From NCBI RefSeq assembly GCF_017742835.1, contig NZ_CP072392.1, positions 2,664,387 to 2,728,386 of the forward strand: 64,000 bases of DNA, in the 5' to 3' direction. Positions 44,910 to 54,432 of the stretch are shown piece by piece (positions within the stretch are counted from its first letter, which is position 1; every line of letters starts with the position of its first letter). Position numbers and translations under genes: made by a program. The notes below the pieces were generated by a model. It saw nothing but the letters and a program-made list of their open reading frames with translations, did no database searches and had not been told where the DNA came from. This stretch comes from Aquabacter sp. L1I39. Its GTDB lineage: Bacteria; Pseudomonadota; Alphaproteobacteria; Rhizobiales; Xanthobacteraceae.

Positions 44910-47900
44910 TCATTCGAACCGTCCCGCCGCGTGGGCGAGCATGGTGTAGACTTTGCCCGTGTCAGAGGTCAGGTAGGTCTTGGTCAGAACGTTGGACCGG
45001 TCGTCCTCGGCCACTTGGTCGAGCAGGCGGTCGAACTCGTCCAGGTAGCGGTCCACGGTGTCGCGGAACTCGCCATCGGTGCGGTACTTGCGGCGCAGTT
45101 CCTCGAAGGCCGCCTGGCCCTGCATGGTGTAGAGGCGACGGGTGAAGACGTTGCGCTCGCCGCGCTTGTAGCGCTCCCACAGGTCCACCGCCGCCTGATG
45201 GTCAATCATGCGGGCAATGTCCACCGACAGCGAGTCCAGGGACTCGATGGTGTGCTGGGGCGGACGGGGGCGGACGGGCTGAGGCGCCGGACGCTGCTGC
45301 TTCTCGCTTTCCGCCTCGGCGAGATCGCCGGAGGCGCGGGCGAGCAGCTCGGAGAGCCAGCCGTCCTTGCCGCCATCCTTGCCACCTTCCGGCTCACGCA
45401 CCGGCGCGGGCCGAGCGGCGGGCGCCTCCGCGGCCGGGCGGGCCGGTGCGACGACCTTGCGGGCCTCCAGCGGCGCCACCGGGGCGGCGGGTTCGGCGCG
45501 ACGCACGGGGGCAGGGCGCTCCGCCGGCCGGGCGGGCTCGCGGGAGATCACGCGGCCGGCGGGCGCGGACACGTCCACCGACTGGCCGTTGCGGGCGACG
45601 ATCTCGTTGAGCTCCGCCAGTGCCTTGATCTGCTCGGCCACGGCGCGGCGCATGGTGGCGGCGCTGGCCTCGGTCTCGGCGGGCAGCTCGAGAATGCCCT
45701 TCTTCATCTCCTCGCGGGCCAGCTCGATGGCCTGCTGCACGTCGGTTGCGGCGCCCTTCAGCTCGCGGGCGACGTCGGTGAAGCGGCGGCCGGTCTCCTC
45801 GAACAGCCGGTTCACATCGCCGAGCGCCTCGTCATAGGTGGTCTTGAGGGCGGCGGTGAGCAGGGTGCGCTCGGTCTCCGAGGCGTTGCGCGCCACCTCC
45901 ATCTGGGCCTCCATGGCCTTGACGGTGGAGGCGGCGGACCCGTTCACAGTCTCCGCAATCTCGCCGGCCTGGCTGCGGGCCTGGCTGAGCGAGGTCTCCA
46001 GGGTGGCGTGGAGGGCGCGCAGGCGCTCGTCCATCTCAGCGATGCGAGCGCTCAGCGAGCCGGAGAGCTGCTCGATGGCGTCCTTGCGGCTGGAGAGGGT
46101 GGCATCCACATGGGCGTGGGTCTCGGCGAGCGCCTTGGAGGCGTCCAGCACCGCGCTGCTCTGCGCCTCGAAGCGCTGGGTGAGGGCAGAGATTTCGGTG
46201 AGCGTGCCGTCGGTGACGTCGCGCAGCGCCGTGACCTGGTTGCCCAGCTCGCCCACGGCGCCGGTGGCGGCACCGTCGAGGCTCGCGACGCTCTCCTGGA
46301 TGGAGCGAACCTGGGTGGCATAGCGCTCCTCAAACTGGGAGAGCGAGCCCACCACATGGGTGATCGTATCCTGGAAGGTGGTGTTGGCTGCGTCGAGGCG
46401 GGTGACGATCGCCTCCACATCGCCCTTGAGCGCGCCGGAGGTGGCGGCCATGTCCGCCGCCGCCTTCTGGCTGGCCTGCTCGATGGCGGCGAGGAAGACG
46501 CCGTTCTTTCCTTCGATCAGCTCGGCGAACGCGGTCATGCGGGTGCCGAGCGTCTCGGACACGCCGTCGACGCGGGCGGTGAGGGTGGTACCCACCGTGT
46601 CGGCCATCTTGGTGAGCGTCGCCTCGGCCTCGGTCGCATCCTTCTTGATGCGGTTGGCAACGCCGCCCAGCTTGGTGCCGAGCGCCTCGGCGAGCGCGTT
46701 GCCGCGCACTTCCAGAGAGGTCGCGACGCCTTCCAGGCGGCCGGTGACGATCTCCTCGATTCGGGCGACACGGCTGTCGAGCATGGAGGCGACCTCCTGG
46801 GCCCGGGCGCCGATACCGCGGCCCACGAACTCGGCCCGCTCGGACAGCACTTCGCCGATGGCGCGGGTGCGCACGGAGAAGAACTCGTCCAAGGTCGCCA
46901 CCGACCGCTCCAGCGCCTCGGTGGTCGACTGGGCACCGGTGGAGAGCACTTCGCCGATCTCGGCGGAGCGCACGGCCAGGTTCTCGGTGAGCGACTGGGC
47001 GCGGCTGTCGATGGCCTGCTCCACCCGCGAGATGCGGTCTTCCAGCGTGGCGGCGATGAGTTCCGCCGTCAGGTTGAGGCCGTCGGTGAGGCCCTTTGTA
47101 CGTTGATCGATGGTGGTCTCGAAGCCACCGATGCGCTCGTCGAGGGTGAGGGCAACGCTCTGGGTGGCCGCCGACAGGCCCTGCGAGAGGGTCCGGGTCT
47201 TTTCGTCGAGCGTCCGCTCGATCCGGCCGAGGCTGCCGTCCAGCGTGGTGGCGATGGCATCCGCGGAAGCCGCGAGACCCTCGCCCAGGGTGGCGGTCTT
47301 GGTGTCGAGCGTCTCGGTCAGGCGACCGATGCTGCCGTCGAGGGTCGTCGCGATGGCATCCGCGGAGGCCGCGAGGCCCTCGCCGAGGGTAGCGGTCTTG
47401 GTGTCGAGCGTCTCGGTCAAGCGACCGATGCTGCCGTCGAGGGTCGCCGCGATGGCGTCTGCGGAGGCCGCGAGGCCCTCGCCGAGGGTGGCGGTCTTGC
47501 TGTCGAGCGTTTCGGTGAGGCGATCAATGCTCGCATCCACCGCCGTGGCCAGCGTCTGCGCCGAACTGGCAAGGCCGCTATTGAGGCGATGGGTGCGCTG
47601 GTCGAGGCTGTCCTCGATTTGCGCGATGCGGGTATCGAGCACCGAGGCAATGGCGTCGCTGGAGCCGGCCAGACCTTCCGCAAGCGCCTCGGCGCGGCGG
47701 CCGAGCGTCTCCTCGAACTGGCCGAGGCTGCCTTCCACCGTTGCAGCAATGGCATTGGCGCTGGCGGCCAGCCCTTGGGTGAGAGAGGCGGTGCGTGCGC
47801 CCACCGTGCGCTCGAAGGTGCCGAGGCTCTCGTCGAGCGTGGTGGAGATGGTCTGCGTGGTGGCGGTGAGGCCTTCGGTGAGGCGGAGCGTCTTCTGCTC

Positions 47901-50183
47901 CAGCGTTTCCTCGAAGGTGCTCAGGCGCTCGTCCAGCGTGGTGGCCAGGGCCTCGGTGGTGGAGGAGAGGCTGGCGGTGAGGGCGTGGGTGCGCCGACCG
48001 ATGGTCTGCTCGAACTGGCCGAGGCGGGTGTCGAGCGTGGTGGCCAGGGTCTGCGTTGCGCCGGCAAGGCCTTCCGTAAGCGCGCGGCCGCGGGTGCCGA
48101 GGGTGTCCTCCAACTGACCGAACTGGTCGTCCAGCGTCTGCCGCACGGCGCCGGTCGCGGTGGACAAGTTGTCGGTGAGGGTCTGGGCGCGTTCCTCGAA
48201 GGTCTGCTCGAAGCGATCGAGGCGGCCCTCAACGCTGATGGAGACGGCCTGCGTCGCCGCGTCGAGGCGCTCGTCGAGGCCGGAGACGGTGGAGTTGAGG
48301 GTCTGCGTGAGCGCGGTGACCTGCTCGGCAAGGCCATCCACCAATGCGGGGGCGTTGGTGCGCAGCGTGGTGTCGAAGGTGCGCACACCCTCCTGCACCG
48401 CCTGAGCCATGAGCAAGGTGTCCTGGCCGATGCGGTCGGCCAGCTCGCCGCCATGCACGGTGATGGTCTCCTCCAGGGCCCGCAGGCGCTGGGTGAGCAT
48501 CTCGCGGATGACGTCGCCCTTGGTGGTGACGGAGCTCACCAGCGCATCGGCGGTCTCGGCGAAGGCGTCGGTGACGCGGGCGCCGCGCTCGCCGATGGCG
48601 TCGGTGACATCCGCACCGATGGCGCCCAGGCGCTCGGTCATGTCGTTGCCGGCAGCGGTCAGGGCATCGGCAATCTCGTCGCCCTTCTGGACCAGCGAGG
48701 TGGCGACCTGGACGCCGGAACGCTCCAGGGCCTCGGTGATGCGTTCGCCGGTCTCGGCCAGGCGCTCCTGGAGGGTGTCGCCATGGATGGCCACGGCGTC
48801 ATGGATGCGGTTGCCGGCGATCTCGATGCGATCCGCCAGGTCGCCGCCATGCAGCGTGATGGTCTCGGCGACGCGGGTGCCGGTCTCCTCGATCTTGCGC
48901 ACAAGGTCGCCGCCGCGGCTGGAGAATTCCATCACCACATTCTCGCCGGTGGCACGGAACACGCTGTTCACATCGTCGGCGCGCAGCGCGAAGTCCTCGG
49001 TGATGCGGGCGGCGTTGGTGTCGAGGGCTTCGGAGATGGCGGCGCGGGTGTCCTCCAGGCCGGTGCGGACCTCCTCGCTCCAGCGCGACACCAGGATGGA
49101 CACCTCGGTGCTGGAGGAGAGCAGGCTGGCGCTGACTTCTTCCGAGCGGGACTTCAGCGTATCCGCCAGCTTGTCGCCGGACACGGTCAGCTCCTCGTTC
49201 AGCGTCGCGGCGGTGGCCTGGAGGCGGTCGATCAGCTCGTTGCCCTTGGCATTGAAGCTGTCGATCACGGTCTCGCCGACGCGGGCGAGGGCCTCGCTCA
49301 TTTCCTGGCCCTTCTGGCCGAAAACATCGTTCACGCGCTCCACCGCGGCGACCACATTGCCCTGCACGCGGTCGGCGGCGTCACGCACCTCGTTGGAGAG
49401 GAGCGTCTCCGCATCCATGATGCCTTCGCGCAGGCGCTCGGTGTGGATGAGGATGTTCTGCCGCTCGGCCTGGAGTTCGCCGATCAGGTTGCGGATGCGG
49501 ACTTCATTGTCCTCATAGGCGCGCTCGAGGATGGACACCTCGTTGCGCACGACAGTCTCCAGCTCGGCGGCGCGGGAGATGGCGCGGTCGAGGCCTTCAC
49601 CCATGGCAGCCACTTCCCGACGCACGGCCTGGCCCACGGAGACCACCGCATCGGTGCCGAGATTTTCCGGCTGGGCGAGGCGCAGGGCCACCTCGGTCAT
49701 GGAGCGGGCGACCATCTGCAGGTCGCGGGAGCGTCGCACCATGGCGGCCAGGCCGAAGAAGGCGATGGGGGGAACGATGATGCCAGCGACGATGGTGAGA
49801 AGCGCGGGCGAGGCCATCAGGGCATCGACGCCGCTGAGCCCGGCGAAGGCCGCCCGGTGGGTCGCCACCGCATAAGAGACGCCGAAGGCCACCCAGAGCG
49901 CGGAGATGGCCAGCGCCCACCAATACGGCGCCGGCGAGGAGCGCCTCTGAAGCTGGGCCAGCAATTGGCCGACGGTCTGGCGATCGTCATTGGCGGCGCG
50001 GCGATCACCCACGTCCACGCGCGGCCGCCGGCCTGCCGGACGCCCCTCCCGTGGGGGGGCTGCGGCCGGTGCGCGCGGCTCCGCCTGGGGAGCCTCGGGC
50101 TGATCCACCTGAAGGGTCAGAGCCTCCTGGATCGCCGAGAGGGCGGCCTCCGTGGGATCCTGGATCTTCTTCGGGTTCTTCAT
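44910..50183 (-). CDS. gpr: Giant apolipoprotein-like coiled-coil membrane protein (Growth Pole Ring, GPR, homologue)
   Basis: 1757 aa. Disordered Pro/Ala-rich N-terminus (1-85), two membrane helices (~88-107, ~124-148), about 1,350 residues of helical repeats with 11/33-residue periodicity (for example ETLDTKTATLGEGLAASADA), a Pro/Ala linker, and a C-terminal ~110-residue helical domain ending in TSDTGKVYTMLAHAAGRFE. This layout matches Agrobacterium GPR (~2100 aa), which forms a ring at the growing pole and organises polar peptidoglycan synthesis. Shorter than GPR. ATG at 50183 (MKNPKKIQDPTEAA). The homology call is by architecture. Confidence 0.82.
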   Translation of the reverse strand: MKNPKKIQDPTEAALSAIQEALTLQVDQPEAPQAEPRAPAAAPPREGRPAGRRPRVDVGDRRAANDDRQTVGQLLAQLQRRSSPAPYWWALAISALWVAFGVSYAVATHRAAFAGLSGVDALMASPALLTIVAGIIVPPIAFFGLAAMVRRSRDLQMVARSMTEVALRLAQPENLGTDAVVSVGQAVRREVAAMGEGLDRAISRAAELETVVRNEVSILERAYEDNEVRIRNLIGELQAERQNILIHTERLREGIMDAETLLSNEVRDAADRVQGNVVAAVERVNDVFGQKGQEMSEALARVGETVIDSFNAKGNELIDRLQATAATLNEELTVSGDKLADTLKSRSEEVSASLLSSSTEVSILVSRWSEEVRTGLEDTRAAISEALDTNAARITEDFALRADDVNSVFRATGENVVMEFSSRGGDLVRKIEETGTRVAETITLHGGDLADRIEIAGNRIHDAVAIHGDTLQERLAETGERITEALERSGVQVATSLVQKGDEIADALTAAGNDMTERLGAIGADVTDAIGERGARVTDAFAETADALVSSVTTKGDVIREMLTQRLRALEETITVHGGELADRIGQDTLLMAQAVQEGVRTFDTTLRTNAPALVDGLAEQVTALTQTLNSTVSGLDERLDAATQAVSISVEGRLDRFEQTFEERAQTLTDNLSTATGAVRQTLDDQFGQLEDTLGTRGRALTEGLAGATQTLATTLDTRLGQFEQTIGRRTHALTASLSSTTEALATTLDERLSTFEETLEQKTLRLTEGLTATTQTISTTLDESLGTFERTVGARTASLTQGLAASANAIAATVEGSLGQFEETLGRRAEALAEGLAGSSDAIASVLDTRIAQIEDSLDQRTHRLNSGLASSAQTLATAVDASIDRLTETLDSKTATLGEGLAASADAIAATLDGSIGRLTETLDTKTATLGEGLAASADAIATTLDGSIGRLTETLDTKTATLGEGLAASADAIATTLDGSLGRIERTLDEKTRTLSQGLSAATQSVALTLDERIGGFETTIDQRTKGLTDGLNLTAELIAATLEDRISRVEQAIDSRAQSLTENLAVRSAEIGEVLSTGAQSTTEALERSVATLDEFFSVRTRAIGEVLSERAEFVGRGIGARAQEVASMLDSRVARIEEIVTGRLEGVATSLEVRGNALAEALGTKLGGVANRIKKDATEAEATLTKMADTVGTTLTARVDGVSETLGTRMTAFAELIEGKNGVFLAAIEQASQKAAADMAATSGALKGDVEAIVTRLDAANTTFQDTITHVVGSLSQFEERYATQVRSIQESVASLDGAATGAVGELGNQVTALRDVTDGTLTEISALTQRFEAQSSAVLDASKALAETHAHVDATLSSRKDAIEQLSGSLSARIAEMDERLRALHATLETSLSQARSQAGEIAETVNGSAASTVKAMEAQMEVARNASETERTLLTAALKTTYDEALGDVNRLFEETGRRFTDVARELKGAATDVQQAIELAREEMKKGILELPAETEASAATMRRAVAEQIKALAELNEIVARNGQSVDVSAPAGRVISREPARPAERPAPVRRAEPAAPVAPLEARKVVAPARPAAEAPAARPAPVREPEGGKDGGKDGWLSELLARASGDLAEAESEKQQRPAPQPVRPRPPQHTIESLDSLSVDIARMIDHQAAVDLWERYKRGERNVFTRRLYTMQGQAAFEELRRKYRTDGEFRDTVDRYLDEFDRLLDQVAEDDRSNVLTKTYLTSDTGKVYTMLAHAAGRFE
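47223..47525 (-). repeat. Three near-identical 99 bp tandem repeats inside the GPR-like gene
   Basis: The unit encodes 33 residues (GRLTETLDTKTATLGEGLAA plus SADAIATTLDGSI), repeated about three times with few base differences. More diverged 33-residue repeats flank it. The near-identity suggests recent duplication or gene conversion, so copy number may vary between strains. Confidence 0.85.
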
Positions 50184-50283
50184 GGTCGCCGTCGCCTTTG
50201 TCGCCCACGCCACCGTGCAGTGGAGCCGGCCCATCTTGGAATTGGTGTGTACCTTGTCCGCTCCGACGCGGGTGAAACGTCGG

Positions 50284-50298
50284 TTAAGGTGGCATTTA
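50284..50298. promoter_or_regulatory. CtrA-like motif between the GPR-like gene and ferredoxin
   Basis: TTAA (50284-50287), 7 bp, TTTA (50295-50298) differs by one base from the CtrA consensus TTAA-N7-TTAA. Further TTAAC words lie at about 50311 and 50367. The 266 bp region is divergent, so it could serve both genes. Cell-cycle control would suit a polar growth protein, but such motifs occur by chance. Confidence 0.3.
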
Positions 50299-50449
50299 CC
50301 TTACCCGATCTTAACTTTTTCCCGTCGCGTATGGGAACTGCTGCCAAGAGGCCATGTGAAGTTATCGTTAACGCCGGTCACGGCTGCCTCTGGCCTATAT
50401 GCCGCAATGCAGCTATAGCGGCCGGAAAGAGGGACGGAATCCAAGCCAG

Positions 50450-50770
50450 ATGCCTCGCGTCACGTTCATCGCCTTTGACGGCGCCTCGCGCACAGTGGAA
50501 GCCCCCGAGGGCGCCACCGCCATGGAAGCGGCCGTCCGCAACCAGGTTCCCGGCATCGATGCGGAGTGCGGGGGGGCCTGTGCCTGTGCCACGTGCCATG
50601 TCTATGTGGACGAAGCATGGCAGGACGCGGCCGGCGAGCCGGGCCCCATGGAGGAGGACATGCTGGACTTCGCGTCCGACGTGCGTCCGACCTCGCGCCT
50701 TTCGTGCCAGATCGTTCTTTCGTCCAAGCTCGACGGGCTGGTGCTGCGCACGCCCGAGCGGCAAGGTTAG
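50450..50770 (+). CDS. [2Fe-2S] ferredoxin, adrenodoxin type
   Basis: 106 aa. Cluster ligands in [11 protein letters not shown] (C-x5-C-x2-C) plus the cysteine in RLSCQI near residue 86. The VYVDEAW and [15 protein letters not shown] blocks are typical of vertebrate-type ferredoxins serving P450s, Fe-S assembly or Rieske oxygenases. ATG at 50450 gives [11 protein letters not shown]. No redox partner adjoins, so the role is open. Confidence 0.93.
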   Translation: MPRVTFIAFDGASRTVEAPEGATAMEAAVRNQVPGIDAECGGACACATCHVYVDEAWQDAAGEPGPMEEDMLDFASDVRPTSRLSCQIVLSSKLDGLVLRTPERQG

Positions 50771-50900
50771 GCTGCGCGCGCGGCCCTTGAGGGCCGCGTG
50801 GAATGCCGGGCGCCGGGGCGGGGGCGCGCGTCGTTCATTTGGGGGGCTGGAGCGCAGGGAGCGTCCTTTCGCGCGGCCGATGCGGGTTGGAGGGGCGTTC

Positions 50901-52061
50901 GTGTCTGACCAGGTTGAGCTGACCATCCTCATGCCGTGCCTCAACGAGGCGGAGACGCTGGCCGTGTGCGTGGAGAAGGCGCAGGCCTATCTCAAGCGGT
51001 CCGGTGTCTCGGGCGAGGTGCTGATCGCTGATAACGGCTCCACCGACGGCTCGCAGGCCATCGCCACGGCGGGTGGCGCGCGGGTGGTGCCGGTGGCCGA
51101 GCGCGGCTATGGCGCGGCGCTCAAGGGCGGCATCGCGGCGGCGCGCGGCCGCTTCATCATCATGGGCGATGCCGACGATTCCTATGATTTCTCCAACCTC
51201 GACGCCTTCGTGACCCGCCTGCGGGCCGGCGCGGACATCGTCATGGGCAACCGGTTCGAGGGCGGCATCGAGCCCGGCGCCATGCCCTTCCTGCACAAGT
51301 ACCTGGGCAATCCGGTGCTCTCTTTCCTCGGGCGCCTGTTCTTCCGCATCAAGGTGGGCGACTTCCATTGCGGCCTGCGCGGCTTCAATACCGAGGCGGT
51401 GCGCCGGCTGCGGCTGGAAACCTCCGGCATGGAATTCGCCAGCGAAATGGTGGTGCGCGCCTCCCTCGCCGGGCTGACCATTGAGGAAGTGCCGACCACC
51501 CTGAAGAAGGATGGCCGCTCGCGTCCGCCGCACCTGAAGACCTGGCGCGATGGCTGGCGGCATCTGCGCTTCCTGCTGGTCTATTCGCCCCGCTTCCTGT
51601 TCTTCTATCCCGGTCTCGCCCTCATCGCGCTCGGCCTCCTGGGCATGGTCGCGCTGTTCCCCGGTCCGCTGCATGTGGGGGCCCGCCTCAAGCTCGACAT
51701 CCACACCTATCTGGTGGCGGCCATGACGCTGCTGGTGGGTGTGCAGGCGCTCTCCTTCTCCGTGGTGGCCCGCCGCTACGGGGCGCTCCTGGGCTTTCTG
51801 CCGGCCTCCGACAGTCTGGAGCGGGTGCTGCACGCCTTCAGCCTGGAGCGGGTGCTGCGCGCGGCGCTGGTGCTGGCGCTGGTGGGGCTCGCCTTCACCA
51901 TCTGGGCCTTTGCAAGCTGGGCCGGAACGGGCTTCGGCGACCTGCAATATGGCCGGGTGATGCGCGTCCTGATCCTTGGACTGACCGGCCTTGCGAGTGC
52001 CATCCAGCTGGCGTTTACGGCCTTCCTGGCCAGCGTCGTCGAGATGCCCCTGAAGCGCTGA
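50901..52061 (+). CDS. GT2-family glycosyltransferase with C-terminal membrane segments
   Basis: 386 aa. N-terminal GT-A domain: TILMPCLNEAETL, ADNGSTDGSQ, the DxD-type GDADDSYDF and KYLGNPVLSFLGRLFF, as in dolichyl/polyprenyl-phosphate sugar transferases. The last ~150 residues hold about four hydrophobic segments. GTG at 50901 with GGAGGGG 5-6 bp upstream is preferred to an ATG at 50880. It may load a sugar on a polyprenyl phosphate. Its end overlaps the convergent membrane-protein gene by 47 bp. Confidence 0.88.
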   Translation: MSDQVELTILMPCLNEAETLAVCVEKAQAYLKRSGVSGEVLIADNGSTDGSQAIATAGGARVVPVAERGYGAALKGGIAAARGRFIIMGDADDSYDFSNLDAFVTRLRAGADIVMGNRFEGGIEPGAMPFLHKYLGNPVLSFLGRLFFRIKVGDFHCGLRGFNTEAVRRLRLETSGMEFASEMVVRASLAGLTIEEVPTTLKKDGRSRPPHLKTWRDGWRHLRFLLVYSPRFLFFYPGLALIALGLLGMVALFPGPLHVGARLKLDIHTYLVAAMTLLVGVQALSFSVVARRYGALLGFLPASDSLERVLHAFSLERVLRAALVLALVGLAFTIWAFASWAGTGFGDLQYGRVMRVLILGLTGLASAIQLAFTAFLASVVEMPLKR

Positions 52062-53508
52062 GCGCGACGATGGCGAGGGTTGGGATGGCCAGCCAGGCCA
52101 CCCGGGCCTGATAGCGGTTCACCGGATTGGAGAGGATGCCGCACACGGCGGCATTCACCAGGAGGATCGCAAGCACACTCACGCACAAAAGGGCCGCTTC
52201 GCGCCTGCCGTCACCCCGGCGCCAAGTGAAACACAGCCAGATCCCCACCAGAGCCAGCACTGCGACCGATGCGAGCGTCACCGGGACCTGGATCTCGTTG
52301 ATGCGCGTGAAATCAAGTCCCATAGGCGCCTGCTGGTGGGCGCCCTCCATGGCGGGCACGGCGGAGGGGACAAGCGCGGCAATGGCCTCGGTGCTGTCGG
52401 TGAGATAATTGAAGAGGCTGTCGCCGGTCTCCACTCTCAGCACCTGCCGCGCAAAGGCGCGCGCCGCCAGGGCTAGATTGTCCAGCGGAAAGGTCAGGAG
52501 CGCGCCGATCACGGCGCTGCGCATGTATGGGAGGCCCTTCTCGATCCCTCCCAACGCGACGAAAACATCATCATTGTCCCACAGGAAATCGTCTGCCGTG
52601 CTCGGCATTTCGTCCCGGTAATAGCAGAGGGGCTGCTGGGGGTCGGGGCAATGCGCCAGCAGATAGCGGTCGATCATCCCGTCCTCCAGGAGCCGCCCGA
52701 AGACGAAGGCCATGCCGCCCGGCGTCGGCACGAAGCGCCCCGCCAACACCAGGTTGAGGGTCGGCGTCACGAGAAGCGCCGCCACCAATGCGAGAGCCGG
52801 GATGCGGATCCGCAAGGACCGCGTGCCGGGCAGGAGGTATGCGCTGAGGAGCGCCAGCGCGAATAGCACCAGCATCGTCGCCAGAACCGATCCGTGGGCG
52901 CCACCCGCGAACACGATGATGAGGACCAGCAGCGCGGCCTCCCACCGCTTCAGCGCTCTGCCCTTGAACAGCAGCAGGTAGAGGCCGAGGGGCGCCAGCG
53001 CCGCGAAGATGTCCGGCATCAATTGCGCGGCCACGAAGGGCAGGGCGGTGACGGCCGCCAGAGCGACGCAGGTCACGAGATATGCGAGGTGCCGGCGCGC
53101 CAGGCCCTGGACGCGGAAGAGAAGGGCGATCATCCAGGCGGTGAGCAGGCACTGCAAAGCCACCACCGGCCAGAAGCTCGGCCACCGGCCGGCGGACAGA
53201 AGAAGCCCATAGACCATGGATCGCCCCGGGACGATGGCGCGGTCGATGCCCGCATCCAGATAGCCGCCAGTGTCCCAAAACAGGAAGGGGAAGCCGTTCC
53301 AGATCGCGGGCGCGGCAAATACGAAGGCCGCTGCGCCCATAAAGGCGAGGTCCGTCACTGGCCGCTCGGGAAAGCGTAGGCCGGCCCGATGCGCGGGCTG
53401 CGCGGCGAAAGGCGGGGGCGCGAGGCCCGTCACCCCATCGGCAGGCACCAGGCCACCGTTCTTTCGCACGCCATTCACATCCGGGTCCGCCTCCGCCTGC
53501 GTGCTCAT
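52015..53508 (-). CDS. Polytopic membrane protein of unknown function
   Basis: 497 aa with roughly ten to twelve hydrophobic segments after a ~55-residue soluble N-terminus. A large loop with FWDTGGYLDAGIDRAI after the first TM, and another around CPDPQQPLCYYRDEMPSTADDFLWDNDD, hold acidic residues reminiscent of GT-C glycosyltransferases; no family is confidently recognised. Convergent with the GT2 gene (47 bp shared). A role in lipid-linked sugar transfer is only a guess from that neighbour. ATG at 53508. Confidence 0.7.
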   Translation of the reverse strand: MSTQAEADPDVNGVRKNGGLVPADGVTGLAPPPFAAQPAHRAGLRFPERPVTDLAFMGAAAFVFAAPAIWNGFPFLFWDTGGYLDAGIDRAIVPGRSMVYGLLLSAGRWPSFWPVVALQCLLTAWMIALLFRVQGLARRHLAYLVTCVALAAVTALPFVAAQLMPDIFAALAPLGLYLLLFKGRALKRWEAALLVLIIVFAGGAHGSVLATMLVLFALALLSAYLLPGTRSLRIRIPALALVAALLVTPTLNLVLAGRFVPTPGGMAFVFGRLLEDGMIDRYLLAHCPDPQQPLCYYRDEMPSTADDFLWDNDDVFVALGGIEKGLPYMRSAVIGALLTFPLDNLALAARAFARQVLRVETGDSLFNYLTDSTEAIAALVPSAVPAMEGAHQQAPMGLDFTRINEIQVPVTLASVAVLALVGIWLCFTWRRGDGRREAALLCVSVLAILLVNAAVCGILSNPVNRYQARVAWLAIPTLAIVALSASGASRRRWPGRP

Positions 53509-53562
53509 TCTTCCTTTACCCAACCCTCGACACAATATTGCCGGCCCCGCTGAGGATATACC

Positions 53563-54432
53563 ATGGGCAACATCATCGTTTCGGTTGGAAACCTGACGCC
53601 TGTGCCGACCCACCGCCTCGCCGCGCCCTCCATCCTCGTCTTCGACTCGGGCCTTGGCGGCCTATCCGTCTTCCGCGAAGTGGCGCGGCTGCGGCCCGAC
53701 GCGCACTTCACCTATGCGGCGGACGATGCCGCGTTCCCCTATGGCAGCCTGGGCGAGGCCGCGCTTGTGGCGCGGGTGTGCGATGTCATGGATGCGCTCA
53801 TTGCCGAGGTGCAGCCGGACCTCGTGGTGATTGCCTGTGGCACTGCGTCCACGGCCGTGCTTCCCGCCCTCCGGGCCCGCCATGCCATCCCGTTTGTCGG
53901 CACCGTGCCGGCCATCAAACCCGCATGCGCGCTCTCCCAGACCAAGCAGATCAGCGTGCTGGCGACGCCGGGAACGGTGCGGCGCGACTATACGGCGGCG
54001 CTGATCCGGGAATTCGCATCGTCCTGCGCGGTGAGCCTTGTGCCGAGCGAGAACCTGGCGGGCCTCGTGGAATCCATCCTGCACGGCATCCCGGTGGATG
54101 ACGAGGATTTGCGCGCCGAGATCGCCCCTTGCTTCGTCGAGGGTGAGAGCGGCCGCACGGACACAGTGGTCCTCGCCTGTACTCATTACCCGCTCGTGGC
54201 CGACCGCCTCGCGAAGGTGGCGCCCTGGCCGGTGAATTGGGTGGACCCGGCCCCGGCCATCGCCCGCCGCGTCATGTCCCTGGTGGGCGAAGCGGGCGAG
54301 GCGGTGCACCTCCCCCCCGTGCGGCTCCTATCGACGGGTGCGCCGCTCGACGCGAGCGCCATCCAGGCCCTCATCGGCCGGCCGGTGACGCCGGCTGAAA
54401 CGCTCCCCCAACCCCTCGCGGAGGCTTCTTGA
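53563..54432 (+). CDS. murI: Glutamate racemase
   Basis: 289 aa. Makes D-glutamate for peptidoglycan. The catalytic cysteines are in VIACGTAST and VVLACTHYPLV; the N-terminal ILVFDSGLGGLSVFREV is diagnostic. Divergent from the membrane-protein gene with 54 bp between. Its stop overlaps the next gene's start. Confidence 0.95.
   Translation: MGNIIVSVGNLTPVPTHRLAAPSILVFDSGLGGLSVFREVARLRPDAHFTYAADDAAFPYGSLGEAALVARVCDVMDALIAEVQPDLVVIACGTASTAVLPALRARHAIPFVGTVPAIKPACALSQTKQISVLATPGTVRRDYTAALIREFASSCAVSLVPSENLAGLVESILHGIPVDDEDLRAEIAPCFVEGESGRTDTVVLACTHYPLVADRLAKVAPWPVNWVDPAPAIARRVMSLVGEAGEAVHLPPVRLLSTGAPLDASAIQALIGRPVTPAETLPQPLAEAS

Noticed and set aside
47223..47525. Possible CRISPR-like array of regular repeats
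   Set aside because: The units are contiguous, without unique spacers, and are in-frame coding repeats of the giant coiled-coil protein.
44904..52061. A 7.1 kb open frame on the plus strand (2385 codons)
   Set aside because: Most of it is antisense to the GPR-like gene, whose repeat-rich GC-biased codons avoid stops on the other strand. Only the last 1.16 kb is real, the GT2 glycosyltransferase starting at 50901.
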